60,228 nucleotides of DNA, taken from assembly GCA_022565395.1 (NCBI GenBank), contig JAIUMV010000022.1, forward strand, positions 1 to 60,228, given 5' to 3'. The position numbers were made by a program, and so were the translations under genes. Numbering within the stretch: position 1 is the first letter of the stretch; every line of letters starts with the position of its first letter. The notes under the pieces are model-generated. The model was given only the letters and a program-made list of their open reading frames with translations. It was not told where the DNA came from and did no database searches. The stretch comes from Marinobacter sp. Lineage in GTDB: Bacteria > Pseudomonadota > Gammaproteobacteria > Pseudomonadales > Oleiphilaceae. This document shows positions 36,274 to 51,807 of this stretch, piece by piece.

Positions 36274-37019
36274 AGACCCACCTCCAACCATTGCCGCAAA
36301 GATGCCAAGGACTCATGGCGGGTCATATCCACGTGAATCGGTGTGATAGACACGTAGCCCTGCCGCACAGCATGAAAGTCGGTGCCTGGGCCAGCATCAT
36401 CCACATCGCCAACACCCCCTATCCAGTAACGGGAGCGCCCGCGGGGGCAGGTCACTGGCACCACGCCTTCAGCACGCCCGCGATGCCCCAGGCGGGTTAC
36501 CCGAAAGCCGGCCAGCTGCGCCCAGGGGCCATCAGGTACGTTCACATTAAGGATACAACGCGGGCCAATAGGTAGGGGTTGGGAGCGCTCAAGCAGACTG
36601 CGCACCACCCGCGCCGCCGTAGCAAAGTGATTGCGCCCGTCATTCACCAGCGATACCGCAAGTGCCGGCAACCCCAGACTACGCCCTTCGGTTGCGGCCG
36701 CCACAGTGCCGGAATAAATCACATCGTCACCCAGGTTGGCGTGGGTATTGATACCGGAAACCACGCGATCAAAAGGCTGCTCAAACACGCCATTTACAGC
36801 CAGGTGAACACAGTCACTGGGGGTGCCGTCAACGGAGTAAAAACCATTGGGATGGGTCTGTACCGTTAAGGGTCGGGTCAGGGTAAGGGAGTTACTCGCG
36901 CCACTGTGGTCCCGGTCTGGCGCCATCACGCACAGTTCTCCAAGACCTTGCAAGCCATCGTAAAGCGCCTGCAAACCAGGCGAGAGTACTCCGTCATCAT
37001 TTGATAACAGAATTCGCAC
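36270..37019 (-). CDS. surE: 5'/3'-nucleotidase SurE
   Basis: Metal-dependent nucleotidase/exopolyphosphatase linked to stationary-phase survival. The 249-residue product has the N-terminal metal-binding motif [25 protein letters not shown], and [20 protein letters not shown]. The start is GTG 37019 with GGAG eight bases upstream. Its stop overlaps pcm. It is first in the surE-pcm-DUF368 run that precedes nlpD-rpoS, and follows truD by 146 bases that hold no gene. Confidence 0.96.
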   Translation of the reverse strand: MRILLSNDDGVLSPGLQALYDGLQGLGELCVMAPDRDHSGASNSLTLTRPLTVQTHPNGFYSVDGTPSDCVHLAVNGVFEQPFDRVVSGINTHANLGDDVIYSGTVAAATEGRSLGLPALAVSLVNDGRNHFATAARVVRSLLERSQPLPIGPRCILNVNVPDGPWAQLAGFRVTRLGHRGRAEGVVPVTCPRGRSRYWIGGVGDVDDAGPGTDFHAVRQGYVSITPIHVDMTRHESLASLRQWLEVGL

Positions 37020-37165
37020 CAGATTCTCCGCTAGCCTTTCATGGGCAGGCTGCTGGCCATCAGCCCCTCACACCACCGCGATTGTCAGCGCCCGCCAAGC
37101 CGGGAGCGAAGCCAGGCCGACAATCTACTACGGTGTTGCAGGGGCAGGTGACCGCCCGCCTCGCA

Positions 37166-38218
37166 TTATTTTTCGATTCGTTGTGGTTCTGGCATGTCGA
37201 GTTCAAACACGCTGGCGAGTACGGCTGTCGCAAACTGGCCACTGGCCAGGGAAAAGCTCAGAACCAGACTGCCATCGGCCTCCCATAACCACCGCATTGT
37301 ATCTGGTTTCAGTATCAGCGGTCGCCGGTCGTGCTGCATGCGATTCTGCCGGATCACCTGAAGTAGTTTGGGTTGGGCCTCCACAAGGGCCAACTCCATG
37401 GCGCCCTGCTCTGCATCCGCCAGCCCCGGACCATCGCCCCAAAGTGGACCGGTGATATCCATTGCTGAAGGCTCGCCTGCCAAGCGATGCCGCCAGTTAC
37501 CCTCAACCACTCGCTGAGCCAGTATCTCATTGAACAACCAGGATCGGGCAGATGATAGCAGCATCCCAAGCCGCTGGCTTGGGCCGCGCACGCGTTTTCC
37601 CGCCAGGCCCACCACCTGATCCAGGTTGCCCCCCTGATGACCGAACCGCTGGGCACCGAAGTAATTGGGGCAACCCTCTGTTGCGGTGAGCTGTAACGCC
37701 TGCTCAATGGCCTGCGTATCGCCCTGCACGGAGGTCAGACGCAGGCGAAAGTGGTTGTACTGATGCTCGCCCCGGCGCAGCTTGCGGGTGTGACGTCGGG
37801 CAGCCAGAAGCCGCCATTGGGGGTATTCTGCCTGCAGGGCATCGAGCAGCGCAGCGTCCTCCTGCTCCCGCCCCGGACGCCAGACACTGAACCACTGCCG
37901 GGTCACCGCCTGGCGGTCCTTCATGCCGCAGTAACCGATATCCGAACTGCGGCAACCCGCCAACCGGGCCAGCTGTCGGGCCAGATAATCGGTGTTGTCG
38001 CCGCGTTTCTCCAGCAACAGGCACAGATGCTCACCCGCACCAGGCAGGGCACTGCCGTCACCGGCCACGCGACCTTCAGTCCAGGTTATGGGTTCCGGGT
38101 CTGGCCAGTTCAGCTGTTCGGCGACAAAAAAATCCTCGGGTACCGCGCGTATACAGGCCTTTCCGGCGCGGGGGTGAGCCCCCGGCCAATCCAAGCGCCA
38201 GCCTCCCTGCCCCGTCAT
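37166..38218 (-). CDS. truD: tRNA pseudouridine(13) synthase TruD
   Basis: Makes pseudouridine at position 13 of tRNA-Glu. The 350-residue product has the N-terminal strand [13 protein letters not shown], the catalytic motif [20 protein letters not shown] with the active-site Asp in GMKDR, and the TRUD insertion-domain segment [16 protein letters not shown] 38218 overlaps the ispF stop (ATGA), so translation is coupled; the frame extends eight codons further without support. Confidence 0.95.
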   Translation of the reverse strand: MTGQGGWRLDWPGAHPRAGKACIRAVPEDFFVAEQLNWPDPEPITWTEGRVAGDGSALPGAGEHLCLLLEKRGDNTDYLARQLARLAGCRSSDIGYCGMKDRQAVTRQWFSVWRPGREQEDAALLDALQAEYPQWRLLAARRHTRKLRRGEHQYNHFRLRLTSVQGDTQAIEQALQLTATEGCPNYFGAQRFGHQGGNLDQVVGLAGKRVRGPSQRLGMLLSSARSWLFNEILAQRVVEGNWRHRLAGEPSAMDITGPLWGDGPGLADAEQGAMELALVEAQPKLLQVIRQNRMQHDRRPLILKPDTMRWLWEADGSLVLSFSLASGQFATAVLASVFELDMPEPQRIEK

Positions 38219-38694
38219 GCGGCCACCGCTGCAATCAAGCACACCGCCTGACAGGCAATCCCCTCACCCCGGCCCGTAAAACCCAAGCCTTCTGTAGTGG
38301 TGGCCTTGATACCGACACAATCAGGCGTAATATCCAGATCTTCCGCAATATTGCTGCGCATGGTCTCAAGATGGGGGGCCATTTTCGGCGCCTGAGCAAT
38401 AATCGTGGCATCCACGTTAACCACCCGGTAATCCCGGGCCCGCAACTCAGCCATGACCGCCCGCAAAAGTACGCGGCTGTCGGCGCCGCGCCAGGCCTCA
38501 TCGGTATCAGGAAAAAAATGACCGATATCACCCAGTGCTAACGCCCCCAGCAGAGCATCCGCCAGGGCATGCAACAATACATCTCCATCGGAATGGGCTC
38601 GTAAGCCCTGGTGAAACGGAATCCGAGCCCCGCCCAGAATCACATGGTCACCCTCACAGAAAGCGTGGACATCAAACCCCTGACCGATACGCAT
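38215..38694 (-). CDS. ispF: 2-C-methyl-D-erythritol 2,4-cyclodiphosphate synthase
   Basis: MEP-pathway enzyme making the cyclodiphosphate precursor of isoprenoids. The 159-residue product has metal ligands in GQGFDVHAF (Asp and His), the conserved [30 protein letters not shown], and the C-terminal [20 protein letters not shown]. It is complete, ends by overlapping truD, and follows ispD by nine bases, giving the common ispD-ispF pairing. Confidence 0.97.
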   Translation of the reverse strand: MRIGQGFDVHAFCEGDHVILGGARIPFHQGLRAHSDGDVLLHALADALLGALALGDIGHFFPDTDEAWRGADSRVLLRAVMAELRARDYRVVNVDATIIAQAPKMAPHLETMRSNIAEDLDITPDCVGIKATTTEGLGFTGRGEGIACQAVCLIAAVAA

Positions 38695-38703
38695 GCGTCT
38701 GAA

Positions 38704-39420
38704 TCACTCCTCGTTCACGAAAAAACCCTGCCCTCGCAGGATGTAACCTGCCATCGTCAGATCAGCAGGTACCGTCACCTTGATGTTGTCCGTTCGCCCC
38801 TCTACCAACCCAGGCGCCGCCCCCATGGCCTCCACCGCTGATGCCTCATCGGTTATCAACACACCGGCCGCCATCCCCTGCTCCAGCGCATTCACCAGTG
38901 TCTGATAGCGGAACATTTGCGGCGTCAGCGCACGCCAGAGGTGACGGCGATCCACTGTACCGTCAATCCGGTGCTGGTCATCAGCCCGTTTCAGGGTATC
39001 CGCCACAGGTGCGGCCAGGATACCACCAACCTTATCATCCCAAAGCGTGATAAGTAGCCGCTGCAAATCCTCCGGGTGCAGACAAGGCCGGGCCACGTCA
39101 TGAACCAGCACCCAATCATGCGGTGCAGCCCGCTGTGCCAGCGCGCGCAGGGCCGCCAGCACGGAGTCTACCCGTTCTGAGCCGCCAGTACAGGTGGTTA
39201 TTCTGGGGTCTGCGGCACTCCGGGTCTGCGGCCACCAGGGATCACCCGCAGCCAATGCGACCATGCAGCCGGAAAATTTACCGTGGGACAGCAGGCGTGG
39301 CAGGGTGATATCCAGCAGATACCAACCATCGAGGGTGAGATACTGTTTGGGACGCTGGGCAGCCATGCGCTGGCCGATACCGGCAGCAGGGACCACCAGC
39401 CAGACATGAGGTGTTGTCAT
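38704..39420 (-). CDS. ispD: 2-C-methyl-D-erythritol 4-phosphate cytidylyltransferase
   Basis: MEP-pathway enzyme that couples MEP to CTP. The 238-residue product has the nucleotide-binding LVVPAAGIGQRMAAQRPKQY, GGSERVDSVLAAL, and VLVHDVARPCLHPEDL. ATG 39420 gives the normal start; the frame also opens 11 codons upstream, overlapping the end of ftsB, so re-initiation after ftsB is likely. Second gene of the ftsB-ispD-ispF-truD run. Confidence 0.96.
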   Translation of the reverse strand: MTTPHVWLVVPAAGIGQRMAAQRPKQYLTLDGWYLLDITLPRLLSHGKFSGCMVALAAGDPWWPQTRSAADPRITTCTGGSERVDSVLAALRALAQRAAPHDWVLVHDVARPCLHPEDLQRLLITLWDDKVGGILAAPVADTLKRADDQHRIDGTVDRRHLWRALTPQMFRYQTLVNALEQGMAAGVLITDEASAVEAMGAAPGLVEGRTDNIKVTVPADLTMAGYILRGQGFFVNEE

Positions 39421-39442
39421 GGTGATTACAGGTGAGCGGGTT

Positions 39443-39715
39443 TCAGGGTTCAACCACCAGGAAGAAGGTCTCCCCCTGGCGAATCAGGCCCAGGTTAACC
39501 CGGGCCCGTTCTTCGATGGCATCACGACCGCTGCGAAGGTTAAGCACCTCCGCATAGAGGCGATCATTGCGTGCAGCCAGGCTGGCATTCTCGGCACGCT
39601 GCTCGGCAATGGACTGATTGAGGCTCCAGACTTGCGCAAAGCTACCCTCCCCGACCCACAGGCGCACCTGTAGCAGGAGTATCAGCACTGCCATTAAAGC
39701 CCAAATAACCTTCAT
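39443..39715 (-). CDS. ftsB: Cell division protein FtsB
   Basis: A 90-residue bitopic inner-membrane protein of the FtsQLB complex. One membrane helix (VIWALMAVLILLLQVRLWV) is followed by a periplasmic leucine-zipper coiled coil (SLNQSIAEQRAENASLAARN) and the DUF/DivIC-like region AIEERARVNLGLIRQGETFF. Its usual context between eno and ispD is preserved here. The spacing to eno is 61 bases. Confidence 0.95.
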   Translation of the reverse strand: MKVIWALMAVLILLLQVRLWVGEGSFAQVWSLNQSIAEQRAENASLAARNDRLYAEVLNLRSGRDAIEERARVNLGLIRQGETFFLVVEP

Positions 39716-39776
39716 CCGAATCCATTTCCCTGTGTTTCAGATGGGAAAGTCTAGCGCAACTGCACCGATTGTGCGA

Positions 39777-41078
<1,302 letters not shown>

Positions 41079-41173
41079 TTATCTCCAAAGTGCAACAAAG
41101 AATAAACTGATCTATTCGTTAACGGGCTGGCCGTCAGGGCCTCAAGCCCCCTGAAAATTTTGGGCCGCTATTA

Positions 41174-42091
<918 letters not shown>

Positions 42092-42094
42092 CTA

Positions 42095-45154
<3,060 letters not shown>

Positions 45155-45171
<17 letters not shown>

Positions 45172-46108
45172 AGGCCGTCAGTCGCTCATAGCGACGCTTG
45201 ACCAGTTCATCCAACGGTAATTTGCCAAGCTCGGCCAGCCCGTCTTTCAACGCAGCCTTCAGGGACACGGCCATGGCGGCCATATCCCGGTGCGCACCGC
45301 CCAGAGGCTCGGTCACGACACGATCCGCAAGCCCCAGTTCCTGCAGGCGATCAGCCGTAACGCCCATGGCCTCTGCCGCCTGAGCGGCATACTCCGCGCT
45401 CTTCCAGAGAATGGACGCACAGCCCTCCGGTGAAATCACCGAGTAGGTGGCATACTGCAGCATGTAAAGACGATCGCAGACCCCAATCGCCAGGGCACCA
45501 CCCGATCCGCCCTCACCGACAACCGTTGAGATGACCGGGGTTTTCAGCCGCGACATCACTGCCAGGTTGTAGGCAATAGCTTCACTCTGGCCCCGCTCCT
45601 CCGCGCCAATACCCGGGTAAGCACCCGGCGTATCAATAAACGTCAGAATCGGCAGCCTGAAACGCTCCGCCATTTCCATCAGTCGTAGGGCCTTGCGGTA
45701 GCCTTCCGGCCGCGGCATGCCAAAATTGCGTTTGACCTTGTCCCGTATTTCACGCCCTTTCTGGTGACCAATCACCATCACCGGCTGACCATCCAGCCGG
45801 GCGGTGCCGCCAACAATGGAAAGATCATCGGCAAAACGCCGGTCACCGTGCAGCTCGTCAAAGTCATCGAACATCAGGTCGATGTAGTCCAGGGTGTAAG
45901 GGCGCCTGGGGTGCCGGGCCACACGGGCAATATCCCAGGGCGTGAGATCAGAAAAAATGTTCTCTGTCAGGCTGACGCTCTTGGCCTTGAGCCGGGTGAT
46001 TTCGTCGGTAATGTTGATGTCGGTGTCATTACCCACCAGGCGAAGCTCTTCAATCTTGGCTTCCAGGTCAGCGATTGGCTGTTCAAAATCCAGATAGTTC
46101 GGGTTCAT
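45155..46108 (-). CDS. accA: Acetyl-CoA carboxylase carboxyltransferase subunit alpha
   Basis: One half of the carboxyltransferase that makes malonyl-CoA for fatty-acid synthesis. The 317-residue product starts [19 protein letters not shown] and contains [51 protein letters not shown] and the oxyanion-hole glycines [14 protein letters not shown]. It lies between dnaE and tilS, as in E. coli and Pseudomonas. The 198 bases upstream hold no gene and probably its promoter. Confidence 0.98.
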
Positions 46109-46306
46109 GATGTTCCGTCATTCGTTACCGGGGCGCCGCACACTGCGGACAGCCCCGGGAGACATTAAACGAGAGCCTGCAATCAGCGCCCCCCGAAGCA
46201 GGGCAACGCTCACTACACTCTCTGGATCCGGGTGCGTAGCCGGAAATTTACAGGTAACCGCAGCCGCTGAAAAGCGTACCTTGGTATTAAGGCGCCTCTG
46301 ATTAAA

Positions 46307-49300
46307 TCAATAAACCAGCTCTACCGCCTGTTCACCTACCAGATACCGCAAGTTTAGCAACAGATTGTCATCCGGCTTAATGCGCCACTGCTCACCTAAC
46401 TCGATGCGGGTACGAGCGGATGCGCCCTGATAGTCAATCCACACTGGGCAGCCATCACCCCGATAGGGTGCCAGCAGTTGGTCCAGTTCATCAAGCAAAC
46501 CATTCGCTAATTGATCTTCATGCAAGGCCACCTGAATGCCCCGACTGAACTGTTTACGGGCACTCGCCACATCCATCACATCGCTGACCCGCATTTTCAA
46601 GGCACCGGAGTAGTCGTCATGACTAACAACACCCTCAACCACCACCACCTGATCGGACTGCAGAAGATCACGGTTTTCCATGTAGGTTTCAGCAAACAGT
46701 GTCGCCTCAATACGCGCACTTCGATCATCCAGGGTGATAAACGCCATGGTTTGGCCCCGCTTGGTCTTCATGGTGCGCTGCGCTACCACCAGGCCCGCCA
46801 CCCGCTGAGGTGACTTGGCGGGCTTCAGGTCAGCGATAGGCGAGCGGGCAAACCGGCGCACCTCTTTTTCATACTCGTCAAAGGGGTGGCCCGTCAGGTA
46901 GAGACCGAGGGTGTCTTTCTCGCCTTTGAGCCGCTGCTTCTCCGGCCACTCGCGAATCTGGGCAACATCAGCAAAGGGATCCGTTTCACCGGCACTTTCC
47001 AGCACGTCGCCGAACATGTCCAGCATGCCCACAGACTCGTTGCGGGACTGTTGATCCGCCTGCTGGATGGCCTTTTCGATACTGGCCATCAATTGCGCCC
47101 GACCGGGGCCCAGTTTGTCCATGGCACCGGAGCGAATCAGCGCTTCCAGTGCCCGTTTGTTGACCTTGCGCAGGTCAACCCGGCGACAGAAATCAAACAG
47201 GTCCTTGAAGGGACCACCTGCCTGGGCATCCATAATGCTTTGAATAGGGCCCTCACCCAGCCCTTTGATGGCACCAAGCCCATACACAATCTGTCCTTGG
47301 TCATTCACGGTGAAGGTATAAGCGGACACGCTGACATCCGGCAACACCAGGTCCAGCTTGAGGTTGCGGCACTCCTCCACCAGGGTGACGATCTTGTCGG
47401 TGTTCTGCATATCGGCGGTGAGCACCGCCGCCATAAATTCAGCCGTGTAATGGGCTTTCAACCACAGGGTCTGATAGGACACCAGTGCATAGGCGGCAGA
47501 GTGAGACTTGTTGAAACCATAGCCGGCAAACTTTTCCACCAGATCGAAGATGTTCTCCGCCAACGAGGAGCTGATCCCGTTGTTCTCGCAGCCCTCGAGG
47601 AAGAACGCTTTCTGTTTGGCCATCTCCTCTGGCTTCTTCTTACCCATGGCGCGTCGCAGCATGTCCGCACCGCCGAGGGTATAGCCTGCCATCACCTGAG
47701 CGATCTGCATGACCTGCTCCTGATAGAGGATGACCCCGTAGGTGGGCTCCAGCACGGGCTTCAGGCCCTCATACTGATAATCCGGGTGCGGATAAGACAG
47801 GGGCGCTCGCCCGTGCTTACGGTCGATAAAATCATCCACCATGCCCGACTGCAGGGGCCCCGGACGGAACAGCGCCACCAGGGCGATCATATCTTCCAGG
47901 CAGTCTGGCTGCAGGCGGCGGATCAGATCTTTCATACCACGGGATTCCAGCTGGAACACCGCGGTGGTCTCGGCTCGCTTGAGCATCTCGAAGGACGGCG
48001 CATCCTCCAGCGGGATGGCGCTGATATCCAACGCTGGCTCGCCGCGCTGGAGGCGGCGCGGGTTGATCATCTCCAGCGCCCAGTTGATGATGGTGAGTGT
48101 GCGCAAGCCAAGGAAGTCGAACTTGACCAGTCCTGCCTCCTCAACGTCATTTTTGTCAAACTGGGTAACCGGGCTGCCACCCTCCTCGTCACAGTACAGG
48201 GGGGAGAAATCAGTGATCCGGGTCGGGGCAATGACCACGCCCCCGGCATGTTTGCCCGCATTACGGCAGACACCTTCCAGCTTCAGGGCCATATCCCAGA
48301 TTTCCTGGGCTTCCTCATCCTGAGCCAGAAACTCACGCAGAGGCTCCTCCTGCTCGTAGGCCTTGTTGAGGGTCATGCCCACTTCAAACGGAATCATCTT
48401 GGACAAGCGATCGGCAAGACCGTAGGACTTGCCCTGTACCCGCGCCACGTCCCGCACCACCGCCTTGGCCGCCATGGTACCGAAGGTGATAATCTGGGAC
48501 ACCGCCTCACGACCGTACTTTTCCGCCACATAGTTGATAACCCGATCCCGGCCCTCCATACAGAAGTCCACGTCGAAGTCAGGCATGGATACCCGTTCCG
48601 GGTTCAGGAAGCGCTCGAACAGCAAATCATACTGCAGCGGATCAAGGTCAGTGATTTCCTGAGCATAGGCCACCAGTGATCCGGCACCAGAGCCCCGCCC
48701 CGGCCCCACTGGCACGCCGTTGGCCTTGGCCCATTTGATAAAGTCCATAACGATCAGGAAGTAGCCCGGGAATCCCATCTGGGTAATGATGTCCAGCTCG
48801 AAGTTCAACCGGTCATAGTATTCCTGTCGCCGGGCCGCATAATCCGGCAGTGACGGGTCTAATGTTTTGGCCAGGCGCGCTTCCAGGCCGTCCTCAGACA
48901 CCTTGCGGAAATACTCATCCATGGTCATGCCTTCCGGTACCGGATAATCCGGCAGGAAGTACTCACCCATGCGCACCTTCACCGAGCAACGACGGGCGAT
49001 TTCAAGGGTATTTTCAATGGCCTCGGGAATATCCGAGAACAGCTCGATCATTTCCTCGGCGCTGCGCAGGTACTGCTGATCGCTGAAACGACGGTCACGG
49101 CGAGGATCATCCAGGGTGCGGCTTTCGCCGATACAGACCCGCGCCTCATGAGCATCGAAATCATCCTGATGCAGGAAGTGCACATCGTTGGTAGCCACCA
49201 CGGGCAACCCCATAGTGGCGGCCAAATCAACGCTCAGGTGCAAACATTCCTCATCATTGACCCGCCCGGTGCGCTGCAACTCCAGATAGAAGCTGTCGGG

Positions 49301-49783
49301 ATACAGGGCATTCCAGTAAGCTGCGCGCTCCCGGGCCAAATCATCCTTGCCTGCGAGCAGCGCCCGCCCCACATCACCAAACTTGCCGCCAGACAGCGCA
49401 ATCAGACCAGTCGCACGACTTTCCAGCCAGGCACGCCGGGCGATTGGGCGCCCCATCAACTGGCCTTCGGTGAAGCCAAGGGAAATAATCTCTGTCAGAT
49501 GCCGGTAACCAAGCTCATCCCGGGCCAGCAAAGTCAGACGGAAGGGATCACTCGGTTCCTCCGGGTTTTCCAGCCAAAGGTCGGCGCCAATGATGGGCTG
49601 AACACCCGCGCCCATGGCCGCTTTGTAAAAACGGACCAGTGAACACATGTTGGATTGTTCTGTCAGGCCAACCGCTGGCATGCCCAGCTCAGCCACCCGG
49701 TTAATCAACGGCTTGACCCGTACCAGGCCGTCAACCATGGAATACTCAGAGTGAACACGAAGATGCACAAAGGTCTTAGTCAT
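46307..49783 (-). CDS. dnaE: DNA polymerase III subunit alpha
   Basis: Replicative polymerase catalytic subunit, 1158 residues. It has the N-terminal PHP domain ([18 protein letters not shown]), the polymerase palm with catalytic aspartates in [34 protein letters not shown], the fingers ([20 protein letters not shown]), helix-hairpin-helix region, clamp-binding segment ([11 protein letters not shown]) and an OB fold ([19 protein letters not shown]). Length is typical of DnaE1. First of the leftward accA-tilS group; the gap to accA is 198 bases. Confidence 0.98.
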   Translation of the reverse strand: MTKTFVHLRVHSEYSMVDGLVRVKPLINRVAELGMPAVGLTEQSNMCSLVRFYKAAMGAGVQPIIGADLWLENPEEPSDPFRLTLLARDELGYRHLTEIISLGFTEGQLMGRPIARRAWLESRATGLIALSGGKFGDVGRALLAGKDDLARERAAYWNALYPDSFYLELQRTGRVNDEECLHLSVDLAATMGLPVVATNDVHFLHQDDFDAHEARVCIGESRTLDDPRRDRRFSDQQYLRSAEEMIELFSDIPEAIENTLEIARRCSVKVRMGEYFLPDYPVPEGMTMDEYFRKVSEDGLEARLAKTLDPSLPDYAARRQEYYDRLNFELDIITQMGFPGYFLIVMDFIKWAKANGVPVGPGRGSGAGSLVAYAQEITDLDPLQYDLLFERFLNPERVSMPDFDVDFCMEGRDRVINYVAEKYGREAVSQIITFGTMAAKAVVRDVARVQGKSYGLADRLSKMIPFEVGMTLNKAYEQEEPLREFLAQDEEAQEIWDMALKLEGVCRNAGKHAGGVVIAPTRITDFSPLYCDEEGGSPVTQFDKNDVEEAGLVKFDFLGLRTLTIINWALEMINPRRLQRGEPALDISAIPLEDAPSFEMLKRAETTAVFQLESRGMKDLIRRLQPDCLEDMIALVALFRPGPLQSGMVDDFIDRKHGRAPLSYPHPDYQYEGLKPVLEPTYGVILYQEQVMQIAQVMAGYTLGGADMLRRAMGKKKPEEMAKQKAFFLEGCENNGISSSLAENIFDLVEKFAGYGFNKSHSAAYALVSYQTLWLKAHYTAEFMAAVLTADMQNTDKIVTLVEECRNLKLDLVLPDVSVSAYTFTVNDQGQIVYGLGAIKGLGEGPIQSIMDAQAGGPFKDLFDFCRRVDLRKVNKRALEALIRSGAMDKLGPGRAQLMASIEKAIQQADQQSRNESVGMLDMFGDVLESAGETDPFADVAQIREWPEKQRLKGEKDTLGLYLTGHPFDEYEKEVRRFARSPIADLKPAKSPQRVAGLVVAQRTMKTKRGQTMAFITLDDRSARIEATLFAETYMENRDLLQSDQVVVVEGVVSHDDYSGALKMRVSDVMDVASARKQFSRGIQVALHEDQLANGLLDELDQLLAPYRGDGCPVWIDYQGASARTRIELGEQWRIKPDDNLLLNLRYLVGEQAVELVY

Positions 49784-49823
49784 AACTGCCTGTCAATTGT
49801 CATACATGCCGGACGTGCCGGCA

Positions 49824-50297
49824 TCAACGGGTAAGATTTAACAGATCCGCCTCATGCTGCGGACCGAAACGAACCTCCTGCAATCGGCCCGCAGGGGTCA
49901 CCACATAGGTTGCTGGCAACGCCACCGGTGCGCTCCAGCCAAGTTCAGCGGCCGGATTGTCAGCCAGCATGGTAAAGCGGATATCCATGCGCTGCCCTAA
50001 CTCAAGCAGCTCATCACCCTGGATACCGTCAAAATTCACCCCCAACACGCGAATGCCGGGGCGTCCGTTCAGAGCATTAAGCTCAGGAATTTCCTCCAGG
50101 CAGGGCAAACACCACTCCGCCCAGTAGTTCACAAACACCCAGTCGCCCCGAAGGTCCTGCCAGGGCAACGCATTGCCTTCAGCGTCCACCAAGGTGGGTT
50201 GTGGTGATTCACTGCACGCGGACAGCAACAGGGCGGTAGCCAATGCTGCCAGGGGCAAACCAAAGCGTGCCCGGTTTCGTAGCTCGGGGTATGTCAC
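49824..50297 (-). CDS. TlpA-like thioredoxin-fold lipoprotein
   Basis: A 157-residue protein with a lipoprotein signal peptide (LPLAALATALLLSAC lipobox), so membrane-anchored in the periplasm. The TlpA/ResA-like redoxin domain has the active-site WCLPC in NYWAEWCLPCLEEIPEL, the family's insert, and the cis-proline in PVALPATYVV. Likely a thiol-disulfide reductase, partner unknown. The start is GTG 50297 with a strong AGGAGG seven bases upstream. Divergent from arsC. Confidence 0.9.
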   Translation of the reverse strand: MTYPELRNRARFGLPLAALATALLLSACSESPQPTLVDAEGNALPWQDLRGDWVFVNYWAEWCLPCLEEIPELNALNGRPGIRVLGVNFDGIQGDELLELGQRMDIRFTMLADNPAAELGWSAPVALPATYVVTPAGRLQEVRFGPQHEADLLNLTR

Positions 50298-50402
50298 CCT
50301 TCAACCTCCTGATAGACTATGGCCCTTTGATTGCCGCCGCTGCCGGGATGGGCTTAATCCGTATCCCGGCCGCCACGATGCCGCACAAGGAAACCACGAA
50401 CC

Positions 50403-50765
50403 ATGACAGAAGCCACCCGCATTTACCACAACCCACGCTGTTCAAAATCCCGGCAAGCTCTGGCACTGCTGGAAGAACAAGGCATTCGGCCCGAGGTGGT
50501 GCGCTATCTGGACACGCCCCCCACAGCCCCAGAGCTGGCCCACTTACTGACCCTGCTGGGCCTGTCAGCCCGGGACTTGATGCGCAAAAAAGAGGCGCCC
50601 TACCAAGCCCTGGCCCTGGACAACCCGGCCCTGTCAGAAGCCGAGCTGATCGACGCCATGGTGAACAACCCGGTGCTGATCGAACGGCCTATTGTACTGC
50701 ATGATGGCAAGGCCGTGGTTGGTCGCCCGCCGGAAAATGTGCTGAACATCCTCTGCCCCCTTTAA
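50403..50765 (+). CDS. arsC: Arsenate reductase, glutaredoxin-coupled type
   Basis: A 120-residue ArsC/Spx-fold protein with the active cysteine in YHNPRCSKSRQALALLEE, then VVRYLDTPPT and IERPIVLHDGKAVVGRPPE, which contains the arsenate-binding arginine. This matches the plasmid R773-type enzyme that reduces arsenate with glutaredoxin. No other ars gene (arsR, arsB, acr3) is adjacent; the chromosomal copy linked to wrbA is common in pseudomonads and may have a housekeeping role. Confidence 0.92.
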   Translation: MTEATRIYHNPRCSKSRQALALLEEQGIRPEVVRYLDTPPTAPELAHLLTLLGLSARDLMRKKEAPYQALALDNPALSEAELIDAMVNNPVLIERPIVLHDGKAVVGRPPENVLNILCPL

Positions 50766-50773
50766 TCACCTGA

Positions 50774-51388
<615 letters not shown>

Positions 51389-51401
51389 CGAGGCATTAAC
51401 C

Positions 51402-51788
51402 ATGCTGCACACGCAAGCGGCTCACACAACCCGCAACCTCTACCTTGGCCTTTACAGCCTGCTGTTGCTTATTCTGGTGGTTTCCACCTTCTGGCCACAG
51501 CAGGCTGAGTACGCCTCGGTAAGCCTGATTCTTACCATCAAACTGCTGCCCATCGTGATTTTTGCCCCCGGCCTCCTGCGCGGCAACAATCGCAGCTACA
51601 TCTGGCTCAGCTTTGTGCTGACCGCCTACTTCACCCAGGGTGTAGTCAGCGCATGGATTACTGAAGGCGCCCTGCTACCCACCGCCCTTGCGCTAGTGAC
51701 TGCCTTGATGTTTGCACTGGGTATGGTCCACCTTAAGGTCAACAGACCTGAACCGACCTCGCCCGAGGTCACTGCCACTGCCGAGTAG
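51402..51788 (+). CDS. DUF2069 domain-containing membrane protein
   Basis: A 128-residue protein with about four membrane helices (NLYLGLYSLLLLILVVSTFW; LILTIKLLPIVIFAPGLL; IWLSFVLTAYFTQGVV; PTALALVTALMFALGMV). It matches the DUF2069 family, function unknown. ATG 51402 is preferred, 13 bases after the wrbA stop with GAGG upstream; an upstream in-frame ATG lies inside wrbA. Third gene of the arsC-wrbA-DUF2069 group. Confidence 0.88.
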   Translation: MLHTQAAHTTRNLYLGLYSLLLLILVVSTFWPQQAEYASVSLILTIKLLPIVIFAPGLLRGNNRSYIWLSFVLTAYFTQGVVSAWITEGALLPTALALVTALMFALGMVHLKVNRPEPTSPEVTATAE

Positions 51789-51807
51789 CGGCCCATTGGA
51801 GATGAGC

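Noticed and set aside
37080-37125. GATTGTC/GACAATC inverted repeat in the gap between surE and truD
   Set aside because: Seven-base arms 32 bases apart are expected by chance at this scale, and no promoter or terminator is associated.
46886-48679. Long open frame of about 600 codons on the plus strand, opposite dnaE
   Set aside because: It mirrors dnaE codons in a GC-rich gene, is low in recognisable motifs, and dnaE on the other strand is unmistakable. A by-product of codon usage.
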